Notes: generated from the sequence alone by a model not told the origin. Numbered from the stretch's first letter, positions 6,595-15,394 are shown. The stretch is 40,143 bases of DNA from Acidimicrobiia bacterium (GCA_003231645.1 QIIW01000033.1:1-40143), one strand, 5' to 3'. A program made the numbers and translations.

Positions 6595-7184
6595 ATTGCT
6601 AGACCTACCAGGCTGTGGGGGTGTCAGGAAGCTCGATCGTGCCTGTTGGCTGGCCAGTTCGCAGTCACCTGTCGTTGTTGGCTCCGCCACCGGTGAGCCG
6701 TTCAAGCTCCCTCAGCGGTCGACCGTCGTGACCAGCATTGGCGGCGAAGCACTACCAGTCCGACTGCGCCCACGGTTGAGTGGCCGAAAGCTGTTGACAT
6801 TCCCAGCACACCTATCGCGCACGACAATCGCTCAGTTCCCGAGGCCCGACACCCCCTCATACGACATGGCTCTAACCATGCCCGACGCGTTTTTGATGCC
6901 TCAGGGATGCGAAACGAAAATGCCGCGTAGCTAATCATCGTGGCGCCGAAGACCCGACACAGCAGGGAGTTCCACCACGTCGGAACCTGCAGACATAGGA
7001 CGACCGAGATCAAGAATGATCCGTTCGCCGCCCGCGCTCTCGACCTCGATGCAATTTCCACCGATCTCAGCCGCCCCACGATGTATCCGTACACGCCTCA
7101 CGCCTCACTCCTCGGCAAACGTTCTACGCCGACGGTGTGACATATCGAGTCGCGTTTTCGTCGCTCGACGCGCCTTTGGCAGGT
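6595..7184. other. 590-bp stretch without a convincing gene
   Basis: Several short frames exist on both strands, the longest on the minus strand at 6702-7094, but none shows a ribosome binding site, a domain or good codon bias. I see no RNA gene or terminal repeat here. Degraded mobile DNA is the likeliest content. Confidence 0.45.
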
Positions 7185-7454
7185 ATGACGAATACACAGG
7201 ACACCCAATCACCCGCCCAGCCCGCCCTCCCCAACCCCGAGACCCAGCCGACGATCAGCATCGACGAAGCCGCCGAACTACTCGGCGTCTGTCGAGCCTC
7301 GATGTATAGAGCCGCCGACACTGGTCAATGCCCGACCGTGCGGATCGGACGCCGAATTCTGGTGAAGACCGCGCCGTTTCTCCGCATGATCGGAGCGCTC
7401 GAGGAGCCGGCGGAAGCACCGAAAAAGCGCCGCGGCTACACGGCCCGCTCGTGA
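7185..7454 (+). CDS. AlpA/excisionase-like HTH DNA-binding protein
   Basis: Predicted 89-residue protein with a MerR/Xis-type winged HTH (excisionase family, HTH_17): ISIDEAAELLGVCRASMYR at about residues 24-42, followed by GQCPTVRIGRRILVKTAPF, the classic wing. The ATG at 7185 was chosen over one at 7137 because the extra residues are not family-like. Such proteins are recombination directionality factors or AlpA-type activators of excision. It lies 130 bp from the 3' end of tRNA-Val, the normal place for an island's xis gene, yet no integrase is visible in the window. It could also be a small transcription factor of the island. Confidence 0.75.
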   Translation: MTNTQDTQSPAQPALPNPETQPTISIDEAAELLGVCRASMYRAADTGQCPTVRIGRRILVKTAPFLRMIGALEEPAEAPKKRRGYTARS

Positions 7455-7584
7455 CATCTGGACGCATCGAGACCCATCAAATGGGGTCCTGTGGAAAACC
7501 GTCTGTGCACTAGGTGTGCACTCGCCGAGCTCTTGGGCCGTCACGAGATTGTAATTTATGCCCTCTGACATGCGGTTTTAGGGG

Positions 7585-7658
7585 TGGGCGATGGGGGATT
7601 CGAACCCTCGACCTCTGCCGTGTGAAGGCAGCGCTCTAACCAACTGAGCTAATCGCCC
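7585..7658 (-). tRNA. tRNA-Val (anticodon CAC)
   Basis: The 74-nt cloverleaf is complete: acceptor GGGCGAT/ATCGCCC, D arm TTAGCTCAGTTGGTTAGAGC, anticodon stem CTGCC/GGCAG with loop TTCACAC, and T arm GGGTTCGAATCCC. The discriminator is A and CCA is not encoded. Its 3' end faces the accessory island, the typical attachment side for tRNA-integrating elements. Confidence 0.95.
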
Positions 7659-7704
7659 GGAGTCGTCGACGATAGCGGGGGTCCATCGGGATCCGTACCG
7701 CCGG

Positions 7705-9114
7705 CTACCCCACGTCGGGGGCCACCGGATCGAGCCCCAGCAGATCCTCGACGAACGCCGTGATCTCCAGCACCCGAAGGTCGGCGAGTTGATGCCCGAC
7801 GACCTGGAGACCGACCGGCATCCCGTCGGCGGTGAACCCGGCACACGTCGTGGCGGCGGGCCGACGGGTGACGTTGAACGGGTAGGTGTAGCTCTCCCAC
7901 GACCGGGTCTGTTCACCGTTGACGGTCCCTTCCTGCATCGACACCGGCGTCTGCCCGGCGACGGTGGGACTGAGGATCGCGTCGTAGCCGTCCATCACCT
8001 CGGCCAGCCGGATCGACAGCGCCTGAGCGGTTACACGGGCCTCCTCCACGGCGTCGATGGTGACCCGGTCGCGAGATATCCCAAGGATCGTCGCCAGCCC
8101 GGGGGTGATGTCGTCCCACGCCGGCGTGCCGAACAACGGGCGGTAGGCGGGCACCATCCCACCGAAGAACAGCATGGCGAACGGCCCGACCGTATCCGAC
8201 AGGATCGGACCCGATTCGACCACCTCGACTCCGGTGTCGGCGATCACGTCGACGGCGGCCCGGCACACCGACCCGATCTCCTCGTCGGGTCCGAACCCCT
8301 CGATCGTCGGTACCCACAACACCCGCTTCGGCGGCTCGGGCCGATCGAGTGCCGCCCGCCACGATCGGGCCGGGATGTCGAGCGAACGCAGGTCGCCCGG
8401 AGCGGGCCCGACGATCATGTCGAGAGCCAGGGCGACGTCACGTATGCGGCGCGCCATCGGACCCCGGGTCGACAGGTCGGCCGCCCCCATCGGCGCCGGA
8501 CCCGACGGCACCCGCCCCTGCGACACCTTCATTCCCGACATCCCGGTGAGCGCCGAAGGGATCCGAATCGAGCCACCACCATCGGATCCGGTACCCAGCG
8601 GGATCATTCCCGACGCGATCGCCGCCGCGGTACCGCCCGACGATCCACCCGGCGACCGATCGAGGTTCCACGGGTTGAGGGTCGCACCGAACACCGGATT
8701 GTACGTGTCTCCAACCCAGCCGGCCTCAGGCGTGTTGGTCTTGCCGATGATCACACAGCCCGCCGACCGCAGCCGGGCGACCTCGGTCGAGTCGTACTCG
8801 GCCGGGGCGACGTCACGCAGGTGCATCGAGCCACGTACGGTCCGAAAACCCGCGGCGTCCTCGAGATCCTTGACGCCGATCGGCACACCGGCGAGAGGCC
8901 CGATGCCATCACCGGCATCGAGGCGCTCATCCACCGACCTGGCCTGGGTGCGGGCGTTGTCGGCGTCGACCGCAACGAAGGCGTTGATGACCGGATTGCC
9001 TCGCTCGATGCGTTCGAGCGAGGCGTCGGTGACGGCCTCGGCCGTCAACTCACGGGAACGGACACGACGAGCCAGCTCCTCGACCGTGATGGACCTGAAA
9101 TCGGGGACGTTCAT
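7705..9114 (-). CDS. Amidase signature family hydrolase
   Basis: Predicted 469-residue cytoplasmic enzyme. The Ser-cisSer-Lys triad is visible: Lys in GVKDLED, the glycine/serine-rich SPGGSSGGTAAA with the cis-Ser, and the nucleophile region GSDGGGSIRIP. The family hydrolyses carboxylic amides, and the same fold serves GatA; there is no GatB/GatC here and the sequence is that of a stand-alone amidase. The start is the ATG at 9114, with GAGGTG 9 bases upstream; a GTG at 9126 is possible. It lies 13 bp downstream of the VOC gene, probably in one transcript with it and murF. The substrate is unknown. Confidence 0.88.
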   Translation of the reverse strand: MNVPDFRSITVEELARRVRSRELTAEAVTDASLERIERGNPVINAFVAVDADNARTQARSVDERLDAGDGIGPLAGVPIGVKDLEDAAGFRTVRGSMHLRDVAPAEYDSTEVARLRSAGCVIIGKTNTPEAGWVGDTYNPVFGATLNPWNLDRSPGGSSGGTAAAIASGMIPLGTGSDGGGSIRIPSALTGMSGMKVSQGRVPSGPAPMGAADLSTRGPMARRIRDVALALDMIVGPAPGDLRSLDIPARSWRAALDRPEPPKRVLWVPTIEGFGPDEEIGSVCRAAVDVIADTGVEVVESGPILSDTVGPFAMLFFGGMVPAYRPLFGTPAWDDITPGLATILGISRDRVTIDAVEEARVTAQALSIRLAEVMDGYDAILSPTVAGQTPVSMQEGTVNGEQTRSWESYTYPFNVTRRPAATTCAGFTADGMPVGLQVVGHQLADLRVLEITAFVEDLLGLDPVAPDVG

Positions 9115-9127
9115 GGCTCCGTTCACC

Positions 9128-9583
9128 TCATTCGTCGGGGCGCAAGGCCCGCTTCAGCTCCACCATATTGCCGTCGGGGTCGGCGACGTAAAGCCCGATC
9201 CCCCATCCGGTGGCACCCCAGATCAGGTTTGGCCCGTCGAGCACCTCGAAGCGGCCCGAGACGGCAACGGCATCAAGGTCGGTGTCATCGACGAGCAGGG
9301 AGAAGTGGTCGACGTTGGTGCCCGACGGCGGGGTCGACAGCAGATCAATGATGGTGGCGGCATCGATACGCATCGACGGGAACGGAGCCTCGCCGGCCCG
9401 CCATTCGTCCTCTCGTTCCGGAACGAGACCCAAGTTGTCGCGGTACCAAGCGAGCGAGACCCCGGGATCGGCGACCTTGAGGACGATGTGGTCGAGGCCC
9501 TGCACCCGCACCGCCGGCGCGTGGCGGTCGGCGCTCGGCGGATCGGACGCGGTCGGCGGGCGGGAAACGGACGGATCGGACAT
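9128..9583 (-). CDS. VOC (glyoxalase/bleomycin-resistance) superfamily protein
   Basis: About 151 residues from the ATG at 9583; an upstream start at 9604 adds seven residues. Paired beta-alpha-beta-beta-beta modules are evident: GLDHIVLKVADP begins module one and VDHFSLLVDD begins module two, and it ends with ADPDGNMVELKRAL, carrying the usual metal-binding His and Glu positions. Such proteins are metal-dependent lyases, dioxygenases or binding proteins; nothing here fixes the substrate. It lies between murF and the amidase on the same strand. Confidence 0.85.
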   Translation of the reverse strand: MSDPSVSRPPTASDPPSADRHAPAVRVQGLDHIVLKVADPGVSLAWYRDNLGLVPEREDEWRAGEAPFPSMRIDAATIIDLLSTPPSGTNVDHFSLLVDDTDLDAVAVSGRFEVLDGPNLIWGATGWGIGLYVADPDGNMVELKRALRPDE

Positions 9584-9618
9584 CGGCGCAACCGTAGCCC
9601 CCACCGTCCCGGCGCCGG

Positions 9619-11013
9619 TCAGTCGCCGGTATCGGGGCCGCCGACCGTCGGCGAGCGAAGGCGCTCGACCAGACGTTCCAGGCCGGCCACCCGTGAACCT
9701 TTGACCAGGATCGCCGTGCCGGCCGGGGTTCGCTCCAGTGCGGAGGTGGCCTCGTCGATATCGGCCACATCATGGCCACCGTAACCGGGGGCATCCACGG
9801 CTATGACCCTGATTCCGAGGTCGGCGGCGAGCGCTGCGATGCGGGCGTGTTCGCCGTGGCTCCTCGTGCCGAGTTCGGCCATCACCCCGAGCACGGCGAT
9901 CCGATGGTCGGCGGGCAGGGCGGCGAGCGACCTGAGGGCAGCCTCGGTCGACATGGGGTTGGCGTTGTAGGAATCGTTGATGATCGTGGTGCCGCGGTCG
10001 GTGTGTATCAGCTCCATGCGCAGGGGTGACAGCACCGGAGCAGCCAGGCCGGCAGCCACCTGATTGAGAGACAGGCCGAGGTGCAGGCCGACCGCGGCGG
10101 CAGCGAGCGCGTTGGTGATCAGGTGGAATCCTCGGGCACCGAGGGTCACGGTGGCGGTTCCAAGCGGCGTCACCAGGCGAAAGGTCGGAACGAGATCATC
10201 GCCAACCACGATGTGCTCAGCCCTCACGTCGGCGGTGGCCGTGATCCCGAAGGTCACCACCTCGGCCCGCGTGCAGTCGGCCATGGCGGCAACCGGGGCC
10301 ATGTCGGCGTTGAGCACGGCGAGGCCCTCGACGGGCAGGGCCTCCACCAGCTCGGCCTTGGCTCGGGCCACCGACTCCACGTCACCAAACTCGGAGGTGT
10401 GGGCGGTCCCGACGGTGGTGATCACACCGATGGTCGGCCGGGCGATCGCGCAGAGTTCGGCCACATCGCCGATACCACGCGAGCCCATCTCGACCACCAC
10501 CGCCTCGGCGTCGTCGGGGGCACCGAGCAGGGTGAGCGGCACCCCTATCTCGTTGTTGAACGACCGGGTGTTGGCGTGGGTCACGAGACCGGTGGCCAGC
10601 ACCGAGGCGAGGAAGTCCTTGGTGGTGGTCTTGCCGACCGAACCGGTCACACCGATCACCGTCGCCGAGCCGAGTCGGTCGCGCGCGGCACGGCCCAGCG
10701 CGACAAGGGCCACTGCGGTGTCGGCCACGGCGATGGTGGCGACGCCCCCGGGCGGGCCGTTCCCGGCGACGGAAATCGGATCGGAGACCGCGGGACGGGT
10801 GGCGGCGCGGGCGCTCAGGTAGGCGACCGCGCCCGCCTCGACGGCCTTGGCAATGAAATCGTGACCGTCGCGTTCGGCGATGATCGGTACGAACAGGCAG
10901 CGGCGTTCAGGGGTGACCACGCGACTGTCCTGGGTGACCGTGTCGATGGCGACATCGGGCCCACGAAGGACCCCGCCGACCGATTCGGCGATGGCGGCTG
11001 CCGTCCAGTGCAT
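9619..11013 (-). CDS. murF: UDP-N-acetylmuramoyl-tripeptide--D-alanyl-D-alanine ligase
   Basis: Adds D-Ala-D-Ala to UDP-MurNAc-tripeptide, the last cytoplasmic step of peptidoglycan precursor synthesis. Predicted 464 residues, normal for MurF. An N-terminal substrate domain begins MHWTAAAIAESVGG and continues with DSRVV and HDFIAKAVEAGA; the Mur ligase P-loop is GVTGSVGKTTTKD; the central domain has RSFNNEIGVPLTLL and NDSYNANP. The ATG at 11013 matches family N-termini; the frame is open further but overlaps the divergent ddl promoter. It stands 82 bp head-to-head with ddl, which makes its substrate D-Ala-D-Ala, so a shared control region is likely. Confidence 0.95.
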   Translation of the reverse strand: MHWTAAAIAESVGGVLRGPDVAIDTVTQDSRVVTPERRCLFVPIIAERDGHDFIAKAVEAGAVAYLSARAATRPAVSDPISVAGNGPPGGVATIAVADTAVALVALGRAARDRLGSATVIGVTGSVGKTTTKDFLASVLATGLVTHANTRSFNNEIGVPLTLLGAPDDAEAVVVEMGSRGIGDVAELCAIARPTIGVITTVGTAHTSEFGDVESVARAKAELVEALPVEGLAVLNADMAPVAAMADCTRAEVVTFGITATADVRAEHIVVGDDLVPTFRLVTPLGTATVTLGARGFHLITNALAAAAVGLHLGLSLNQVAAGLAAPVLSPLRMELIHTDRGTTIINDSYNANPMSTEAALRSLAALPADHRIAVLGVMAELGTRSHGEHARIAALAADLGIRVIAVDAPGYGGHDVADIDEATSALERTPAGTAILVKGSRVAGLERLVERLRSPTVGGPDTGD

Positions 11014-11095
11014 GTGGGTAGTGTCGCACCGCCCGACCGGGATGGGGTGCACCGGAGGTCCGACCGCGGGGCCCGGCGGGACTAGCGTCGACACG

Positions 11096-12280
11096 ATGCC
11101 CGAGAGTCCCCCATCCGCCGACATGTCACACAGTGGCGAGACTGCTCCCCCCACCGGGCGGGTCAGACTGGTGGTGCTGTTCGGCGGACAGTCGGCCGAG
11201 CACGACGTGTCGTGTGTGTCGGCTCGTCACGTCATCGCGGCCGCCGACCCCGAGAAGTATCTGATCGAGCCCATCGGCATTGGCCGTGACGGCACGTGGC
11301 ACCGGGACACGAGGACCATCGAGGTCATGGCCGGCGGTCGACGGCGGGAACTGCCGGAGCGGCTCACCGTCGAGGGGCCCGAGGTCGATGCCGCAGGGGT
11401 GACAACCGACTCGGCCGACAACGGGATGCCGACTGTCGTGTTTCCGGTACTCCACGGGCCGATGGGTGAGGACGGCACCGTGCAGGGGCTGCTCGAACTC
11501 GCCGATGTGCCCTACGTCGGCGCCGGCGTCCTGGCCTCGGCTCTGTGCATGGACAAGGTCGCGGCCAAGGCCCAACTGTCGGCCCACGGGATCGCCCAGG
11601 GTGAATACACGTGGGTCACGGTCGACGCCGCCCATTCGCCCGACGCTGCCGATCCGGTCGCATTTCCCGACGGCACCACGGGCACTCTCGACGAGGCGGC
11701 CCGCAGAGCGGTTACGCAACTCGGTCTGCCGCTGTTCGTGAAGCCGGCCAATATGGGATCGTCGGTGGGTGTCTCGCGGTCGACCACATCCGAAAAGACC
11801 GCAGCCGCGATCGAACTGGCCGCCGGCTACGACCGGATCGTGATCATCGAAGAGGCGGTCCGGGGCCGTGAGATCGAGGTGGCGGTCCTCGGCAACGAGA
11901 ACCCCGTGGCGAGCGTGCCCGGCGAGATCTTGCCCGGCGCGGACTTCTACGACTACGACGACAAGTACGACGACGGCGCCGAACTGCTGATACCGGCCCC
12001 CCTCGGACCCGAGGAGGTCGCGGCGGCACGGGCCGCGGCGATCGCCGCCTACCGGGCACTCCGGGTCGAGGGATTGTCGCGGGTCGATTTCTTCTACGAG
12101 GATGGTCGGGGCTGGCTGGTCAACGAACTCAACACCATGCCCGGATTCACCCCGATCTCGATGTATCCGAAGCTGTGGGCCGAATCCGGCCTGCCCTACG
12201 AGGATCTGATCGACCAGCTCGTGGAACTCGCCCGGCAGCGCCATGACCGCCGGCATCGTCACCAACGCACCGACCGTTGA
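11096..12280 (+). CDS. ddl: D-alanine--D-alanine ligase
   Basis: ATP-grasp ligase making the D-Ala-D-Ala dipeptide used by MurF. Predicted 394 residues, slightly long because of loops near TWVTVDAAHSPDAAD. Visible signatures are LFGGQSAEHDVS at the N-terminus, VFPVLHGPMGEDGTVQGLLE, KPANMGSSVGVS, FYDYDDKYDDGAEL (the omega-loop tyrosine region typical of D-Ala rather than D-Lac ligases) and NELNTMPGFTPISMYPK for metal binding. The start was placed at the ATG at 11096; an in-frame ATG at 11123 is an alternative. Transcribed divergently from murF. Confidence 0.95.
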   Translation: MPESPPSADMSHSGETAPPTGRVRLVVLFGGQSAEHDVSCVSARHVIAAADPEKYLIEPIGIGRDGTWHRDTRTIEVMAGGRRRELPERLTVEGPEVDAAGVTTDSADNGMPTVVFPVLHGPMGEDGTVQGLLELADVPYVGAGVLASALCMDKVAAKAQLSAHGIAQGEYTWVTVDAAHSPDAADPVAFPDGTTGTLDEAARRAVTQLGLPLFVKPANMGSSVGVSRSTTSEKTAAAIELAAGYDRIVIIEEAVRGREIEVAVLGNENPVASVPGEILPGADFYDYDDKYDDGAELLIPAPLGPEEVAAARAAAIAAYRALRVEGLSRVDFFYEDGRGWLVNELNTMPGFTPISMYPKLWAESGLPYEDLIDQLVELARQRHDRRHRHQRTDR

Positions 12281-12291
12281 GCTGCCCCGTT

Positions 12292-12309
12292 CCTGAAGCA
12301 GATTTCAGG
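12292..12309. terminator. Hairpin after ddl
   Basis: CCTGAA and TTCAGG form a 6-bp stem around a 6-base loop just after the ddl stop. There is no T-run, so it is at best a weak terminator or an RNA-end-protecting hairpin before the next operon. Confidence 0.35.
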
Positions 12310-12356
12310 GAGGTTCACACAAACTTGCGTCCGCGCTTACGTTTCTTTGACAACAG

Positions 12357-13790
12357 ATGCGGAAGATGGACGGAGTGACGGTGATCGCTCCCCCCGCGCC
12401 AACGCGCCCGATGGCCCCGACCCAGGCCCCGCCCCCGAGGGTGGCCGGACGCAGCCGTCTTCGTCCGACCCCGCTCAGCGGCCTCGACATCTGGGCATTC
12501 ATCATCGTCAATCTGGTGGTGATAACCGCCATGTGGGTTCGCCACGGGGGATTCGACCTCTGGGCTACACCATTCGGCAAGCTGGTCGGTCTCGGTCAGA
12601 TAACCGCCCTCTACGGATCATTTTTTATTCTCGCCGAACTGGTCCTGATCGCAAGGGTGCCCTGGATAGAACGCCGATACGGCATGGACCGACTGCTCGG
12701 TTGGCATCGCCTGACCGGATTCGCGTCGGTGACGTTGCTCAGCGCCCACGTGCTGTTCACCACCCTCGGATACGCCGTCCCCCGCCGGGTCGGTGCCGCC
12801 GACCAGTTCGGCAACTTCCTCCTGTACTGGCCCAACATGGTGACCGCCACCGCCGGCTTCCTGCTGATCCTCGCCGTGGCCGTCACATCGGTGCGGGCCG
12901 CCCGCCGATCCCTCAGCTACGAAACGTGGCACTTCATCCACCTCTACGCCTATCTCGGGGTGGCTCTCGCCTTCGCCCATCAACTCACCAGCGGGACCGA
13001 TTTCGCCAGCGATCACCTCGCGGTCGTCTACTGGGTGTCGCTCAACATCGCCACGGTCGTCGCCCTGGTCGGGTTCCGATGGATTTCTCCGATCTGGCGG
13101 GCACTGCGGCATCAGCTGAGGGTCGTCGCGGTCGAAACGGAAGCGCCCGGCGTGGTGTCGATCCGGGTCGCGGGCCGCAAGCTCCACCGTCTCACCGCCG
13201 CCTCCGGACAGTTCTTCATCATCAGGGTGCTGCGTGGTGACCGCTGGTGGCGGGCCCACCCCCTCTCGCTGTCGGCCGCACCCGACGGACGCAGCCTCAG
13301 ATTCACCGTCAAGGCCCTCGGCGACGACAGCACCTGGATGCAGCAGATTCCCGTCGGCACCAGAATCATGGCCGAGGGGCCCTACGGGGCGTTCCACGCC
13401 GAGGACGACCCGATCGAGAAGGTGCTGCTCATCGGCGGTGGCATCGGCATCACGCCCTTGCGGGCCATATTCGAGGACATCGATCGTCGTCCGGGCCAGG
13501 TCACCCTGCTCTACCGGGCCCGCAACCACGCCGACGCCATCCTGCTCGGCGAGTTGCAGGAGATCGCCGATCGTCGGGGCTTCAAGCTCCAGGTGAGCCA
13601 GAGCCGCGCCGGTGGACGTCGCAAGTTCGATCCCTTCAGCGCCGCGGCACTGCGTCGCGCCGTCCCCGATATCGCTCGACGATCCATCTACGTCTGCGGA
13701 CCGCCCGAACTGATCTCGGCCGCGTGCAACGGGGCGAAACGAGCGGGCGCCCATCCGAAGAACCTCCACTACGAACGATTCGATTACTGA
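12357..13790 (+). CDS. Ferric-reductase-like transmembrane flavoprotein (FAD/NAD(P)H)
   Basis: Predicted 477-residue membrane protein. Residues about 45-240 hold around six TM helices of the ferric reductase/NOX type with histidines suited to haem binding (LLGWHRLTGF, LLSAHVLFTT, ETWHFIHLY, FAHQLTS). The C-terminal half is a ferredoxin-reductase-like module: FAD site WWRAHPLSLSAAP, NAD(P) site VLLIGGGIGITPLRAIF and the terminal YVCGPPELI motif. It moves electrons from cytoplasmic NAD(P)H across the membrane. The two downstream genes, an FMN-binding protein and ApbE, supply a covalent flavin acceptor outside, so the three form an extracytoplasmic electron-transfer unit. The ATG at 12357 or 12366 is the start. 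The final acceptor is not known. Confidence 0.9.
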   Translation: MRKMDGVTVIAPPAPTRPMAPTQAPPPRVAGRSRLRPTPLSGLDIWAFIIVNLVVITAMWVRHGGFDLWATPFGKLVGLGQITALYGSFFILAELVLIARVPWIERRYGMDRLLGWHRLTGFASVTLLSAHVLFTTLGYAVPRRVGAADQFGNFLLYWPNMVTATAGFLLILAVAVTSVRAARRSLSYETWHFIHLYAYLGVALAFAHQLTSGTDFASDHLAVVYWVSLNIATVVALVGFRWISPIWRALRHQLRVVAVETEAPGVVSIRVAGRKLHRLTAASGQFFIIRVLRGDRWWRAHPLSLSAAPDGRSLRFTVKALGDDSTWMQQIPVGTRIMAEGPYGAFHAEDDPIEKVLLIGGGIGITPLRAIFEDIDRRPGQVTLLYRARNHADAILLGELQEIADRRGFKLQVSQSRAGGRRKFDPFSAAALRRAVPDIARRSIYVCGPPELISAACNGAKRAGAHPKNLHYERFDY

Positions 13791-13830
13791 GCAGGGACAT
13801 CCGGAAACATGCAGGGACATCCACAAACAT
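13791..13830 (+). repeat. 20-bp tandem duplication over the FMN-binding protein start
   Basis: GCAGGGACATCCGGAAACAT is followed directly by a second copy with two mismatches. Each copy carries a CAGGGA purine box and ends in an ATG with the next base. The first ATG (13809) opens a 7-codon frame whose TGA overlaps the true start as ATGA. Confidence 0.8.
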
Positions 13831-14590
13831 GAATCGAGTACTCCCGGCTCTCGGGCTCTCGGCCGCCGGCCTGGCCCTGATCCTCAACTTCGACACCAGA
13901 TCGGCCACTTCGGTCAACCTGACGGGGGCAGCCACCGTCGCCACGTCGTCGAGTACCGCCACGACGTCGGTCACGACACCCAAGATCCAGGCACCGACCA
14001 CCCCGACGCCGACCAACCCCCCCGGGGCGGCTGCGGCCGAGCGGGCGCAAATCATGTCGCAGCTGCCCGACTGGGTGATCCAGCGCATCAACGAGCGGTT
14101 CCCCGACGGAATCCCGCTCGACCTGCTCGAGGAAGTGGCCAACGAGCTCAACATCGCGTTCAGCCCGTCCGGCAGCACCACCGGGTCGGGCACCGGCCAG
14201 TCGGGCAGCAGTTCCCCGGGCACGACCGCCGGACCCACCACCACGGCGCCCTCCACCTCGGCGTCCACCACCTCGGTGCCCTCCACCTCGGCGCCCTCCA
14301 CCTCGGCGCCCTCCACCTCGAAGGTGGTCGACGGGCCCGCCGCCAGCACACCGTACGGCCCCTACCAGGTCGAGGTCACGATCGACAGCGGTCGGATCAC
14401 CGGCGTCACGTTCATCCGTACGCCACGCGACCCCCAGTCGATGGCGATCGTGCGATACGCCCTGCCGAGGCTAACCAGCCAGACTCTCTCCAATCAGTCG
14501 GGCAAGGTCCAGTTCATCAGTGGTGCCACCTACACCTCCGCTGCTTACCAGAAGTCGCTCCAGGCCGCCCTCGACGCGGTCGGCTTCTGA
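13829..14590 (+). CDS. Exported FMN-binding domain protein with Ser/Thr/Pro-rich linker
   Basis: Predicted 253 residues. The N-terminus (MNRVLPALGLSAAGLALIL) is a signal peptide or anchor. Thr/Ser/Pro-rich stretches cover about residues 30-65 and 150-175; the second is built of a repeated S-T-S-A-P unit from a 15-bp DNA repeat. Between them is a helical segment (LPDWVIQRINERFPDGIPL). The C-terminal FMN-binding domain (PF04205-like) runs from YQVEVTIDSGRITGV to the flavinylation motif SGATYTS, whose Thr takes FMN by a phosphoester bond made by ApbE, encoded next. It is therefore the outer flavin carrier for the upstream ferric-reductase-like protein. Confidence 0.85.
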   Translation: MNRVLPALGLSAAGLALILNFDTRSATSVNLTGAATVATSSSTATTSVTTPKIQAPTTPTPTNPPGAAAAERAQIMSQLPDWVIQRINERFPDGIPLDLLEEVANELNIAFSPSGSTTGSGTGQSGSSSPGTTAGPTTTAPSTSASTTSVPSTSAPSTSAPSTSKVVDGPAASTPYGPYQVEVTIDSGRITGVTFIRTPRDPQSMAIVRYALPRLTSQTLSNQSGKVQFISGATYTSAAYQKSLQAALDAVGF

Positions 14591-14617
14591 ACGATCGGCC
14601 GACATGACGGGCCTGCC

Positions 14618-15388
14618 ATGAGCCGGCATGCCGAAGCGGTGATGGGCACCGTCGTCAGCATCGACGTCCCCGACGACACCGACCCCGAGCTGATCAATCG
14701 AACCAACGACTGGCTGCACCGGGTCGAGGAACTGTTCAGCATCTTCATCGCCGACAGTGAGATTTCGCGTATCGGCCGAGGCGAGTTGTCGGTCGACGAC
14801 GCCGACCCGGCGGTACGTCACGTCCTCACCCGCTGTGACGAGCTGGAACAATTGACCGAGGGTGCGTTCCGGCACCGCAACCGCACCGCCGATCGGCCGC
14901 TCGACCCGTCGGGCTACGTGAAGGGCTGGTCGGTCGAGCGAGCCCTTCTCGACCTGCGCCTGGCCGGCCTCGAGCGGGCGTGCATCGGCGCCGGCGGTGA
15001 CATCGCCGGATTCGTCGCCGATGGCGGTGACCCATGGCGGATCGGCATCCGCAATCCCGAGGACCCCGATGGTGTGGCAGCGATCATCGACCTGGCCGAC
15101 GGCGCCGTGGCCACATCGGGCGAGTACGAACGAGGGGCCCACATCCAGGGCCGGTTCCGATCCGGTTCCGATCCAGGTGGACCCCCGCTCACCAGCGTGA
15201 GCGTCGTCGGGCCCGACCTGGGCACGTGTGACGCCCTGGCCACCGCAATCTGGGCCGACGGGGCCGCCGCTGGTCTGGCGACGCCGGGATGGTTGATCAA
15301 CTTCCCCGACCACGATGTGCTGGTGTGCACCGCCGACGGGAGGGTCAGCTACTCCGAGCGCCTCGCACCGATCGTCGAAGCCGGCTGA
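14618..15388 (+). CDS. apbE: FAD:protein FMN transferase
   Basis: Transfers FMN from FAD to a Thr of FMN-binding-domain proteins outside the membrane; the likely target is the preceding gene. Predicted 256 residues, shorter than classical ApbE (about 320). Visible motifs are VMGTVVSIDV near the N-terminus, LDPSGYVKGWSVERA (the G-x-x-K-G-x-x-V-D-like stretch), ACIGAGGDIA, VATSGEYERG and TCDALATAIW near the C-terminus. The usual HIIDPxTG block is altered to HIQGRFRSGSDPGG. No clear lipobox or signal peptide is seen, unusual for an enzyme acting outside, so the true start or export route is open. It ends 6 bp from the convergent tetR stop. Confidence 0.85.
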   Translation: MSRHAEAVMGTVVSIDVPDDTDPELINRTNDWLHRVEELFSIFIADSEISRIGRGELSVDDADPAVRHVLTRCDELEQLTEGAFRHRNRTADRPLDPSGYVKGWSVERALLDLRLAGLERACIGAGGDIAGFVADGGDPWRIGIRNPEDPDGVAAIIDLADGAVATSGEYERGAHIQGRFRSGSDPGGPPLTSVSVVGPDLGTCDALATAIWADGAAAGLATPGWLINFPDHDVLVCTADGRVSYSERLAPIVEAG

Positions 15389-15394
15389 GCCGGT

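Noticed and set aside
6702..7094. 130-codon minus-strand frame
   Set aside because: It has no ribosome site, domain or good codon bias; left as unassigned.
7789..9784. Long plus-strand frames opposite the amidase and VOC genes
   Set aside because: They are rich in Arg/Pro/His as expected of antisense frames in GC-rich genes, have no domains, and oppose well-supported enzymes.
14230..14325. 15-bp repeats as a mobile or regulatory array
   Set aside because: They encode the Ser/Thr/Pro linker in frame and look like ordinary linker expansion.
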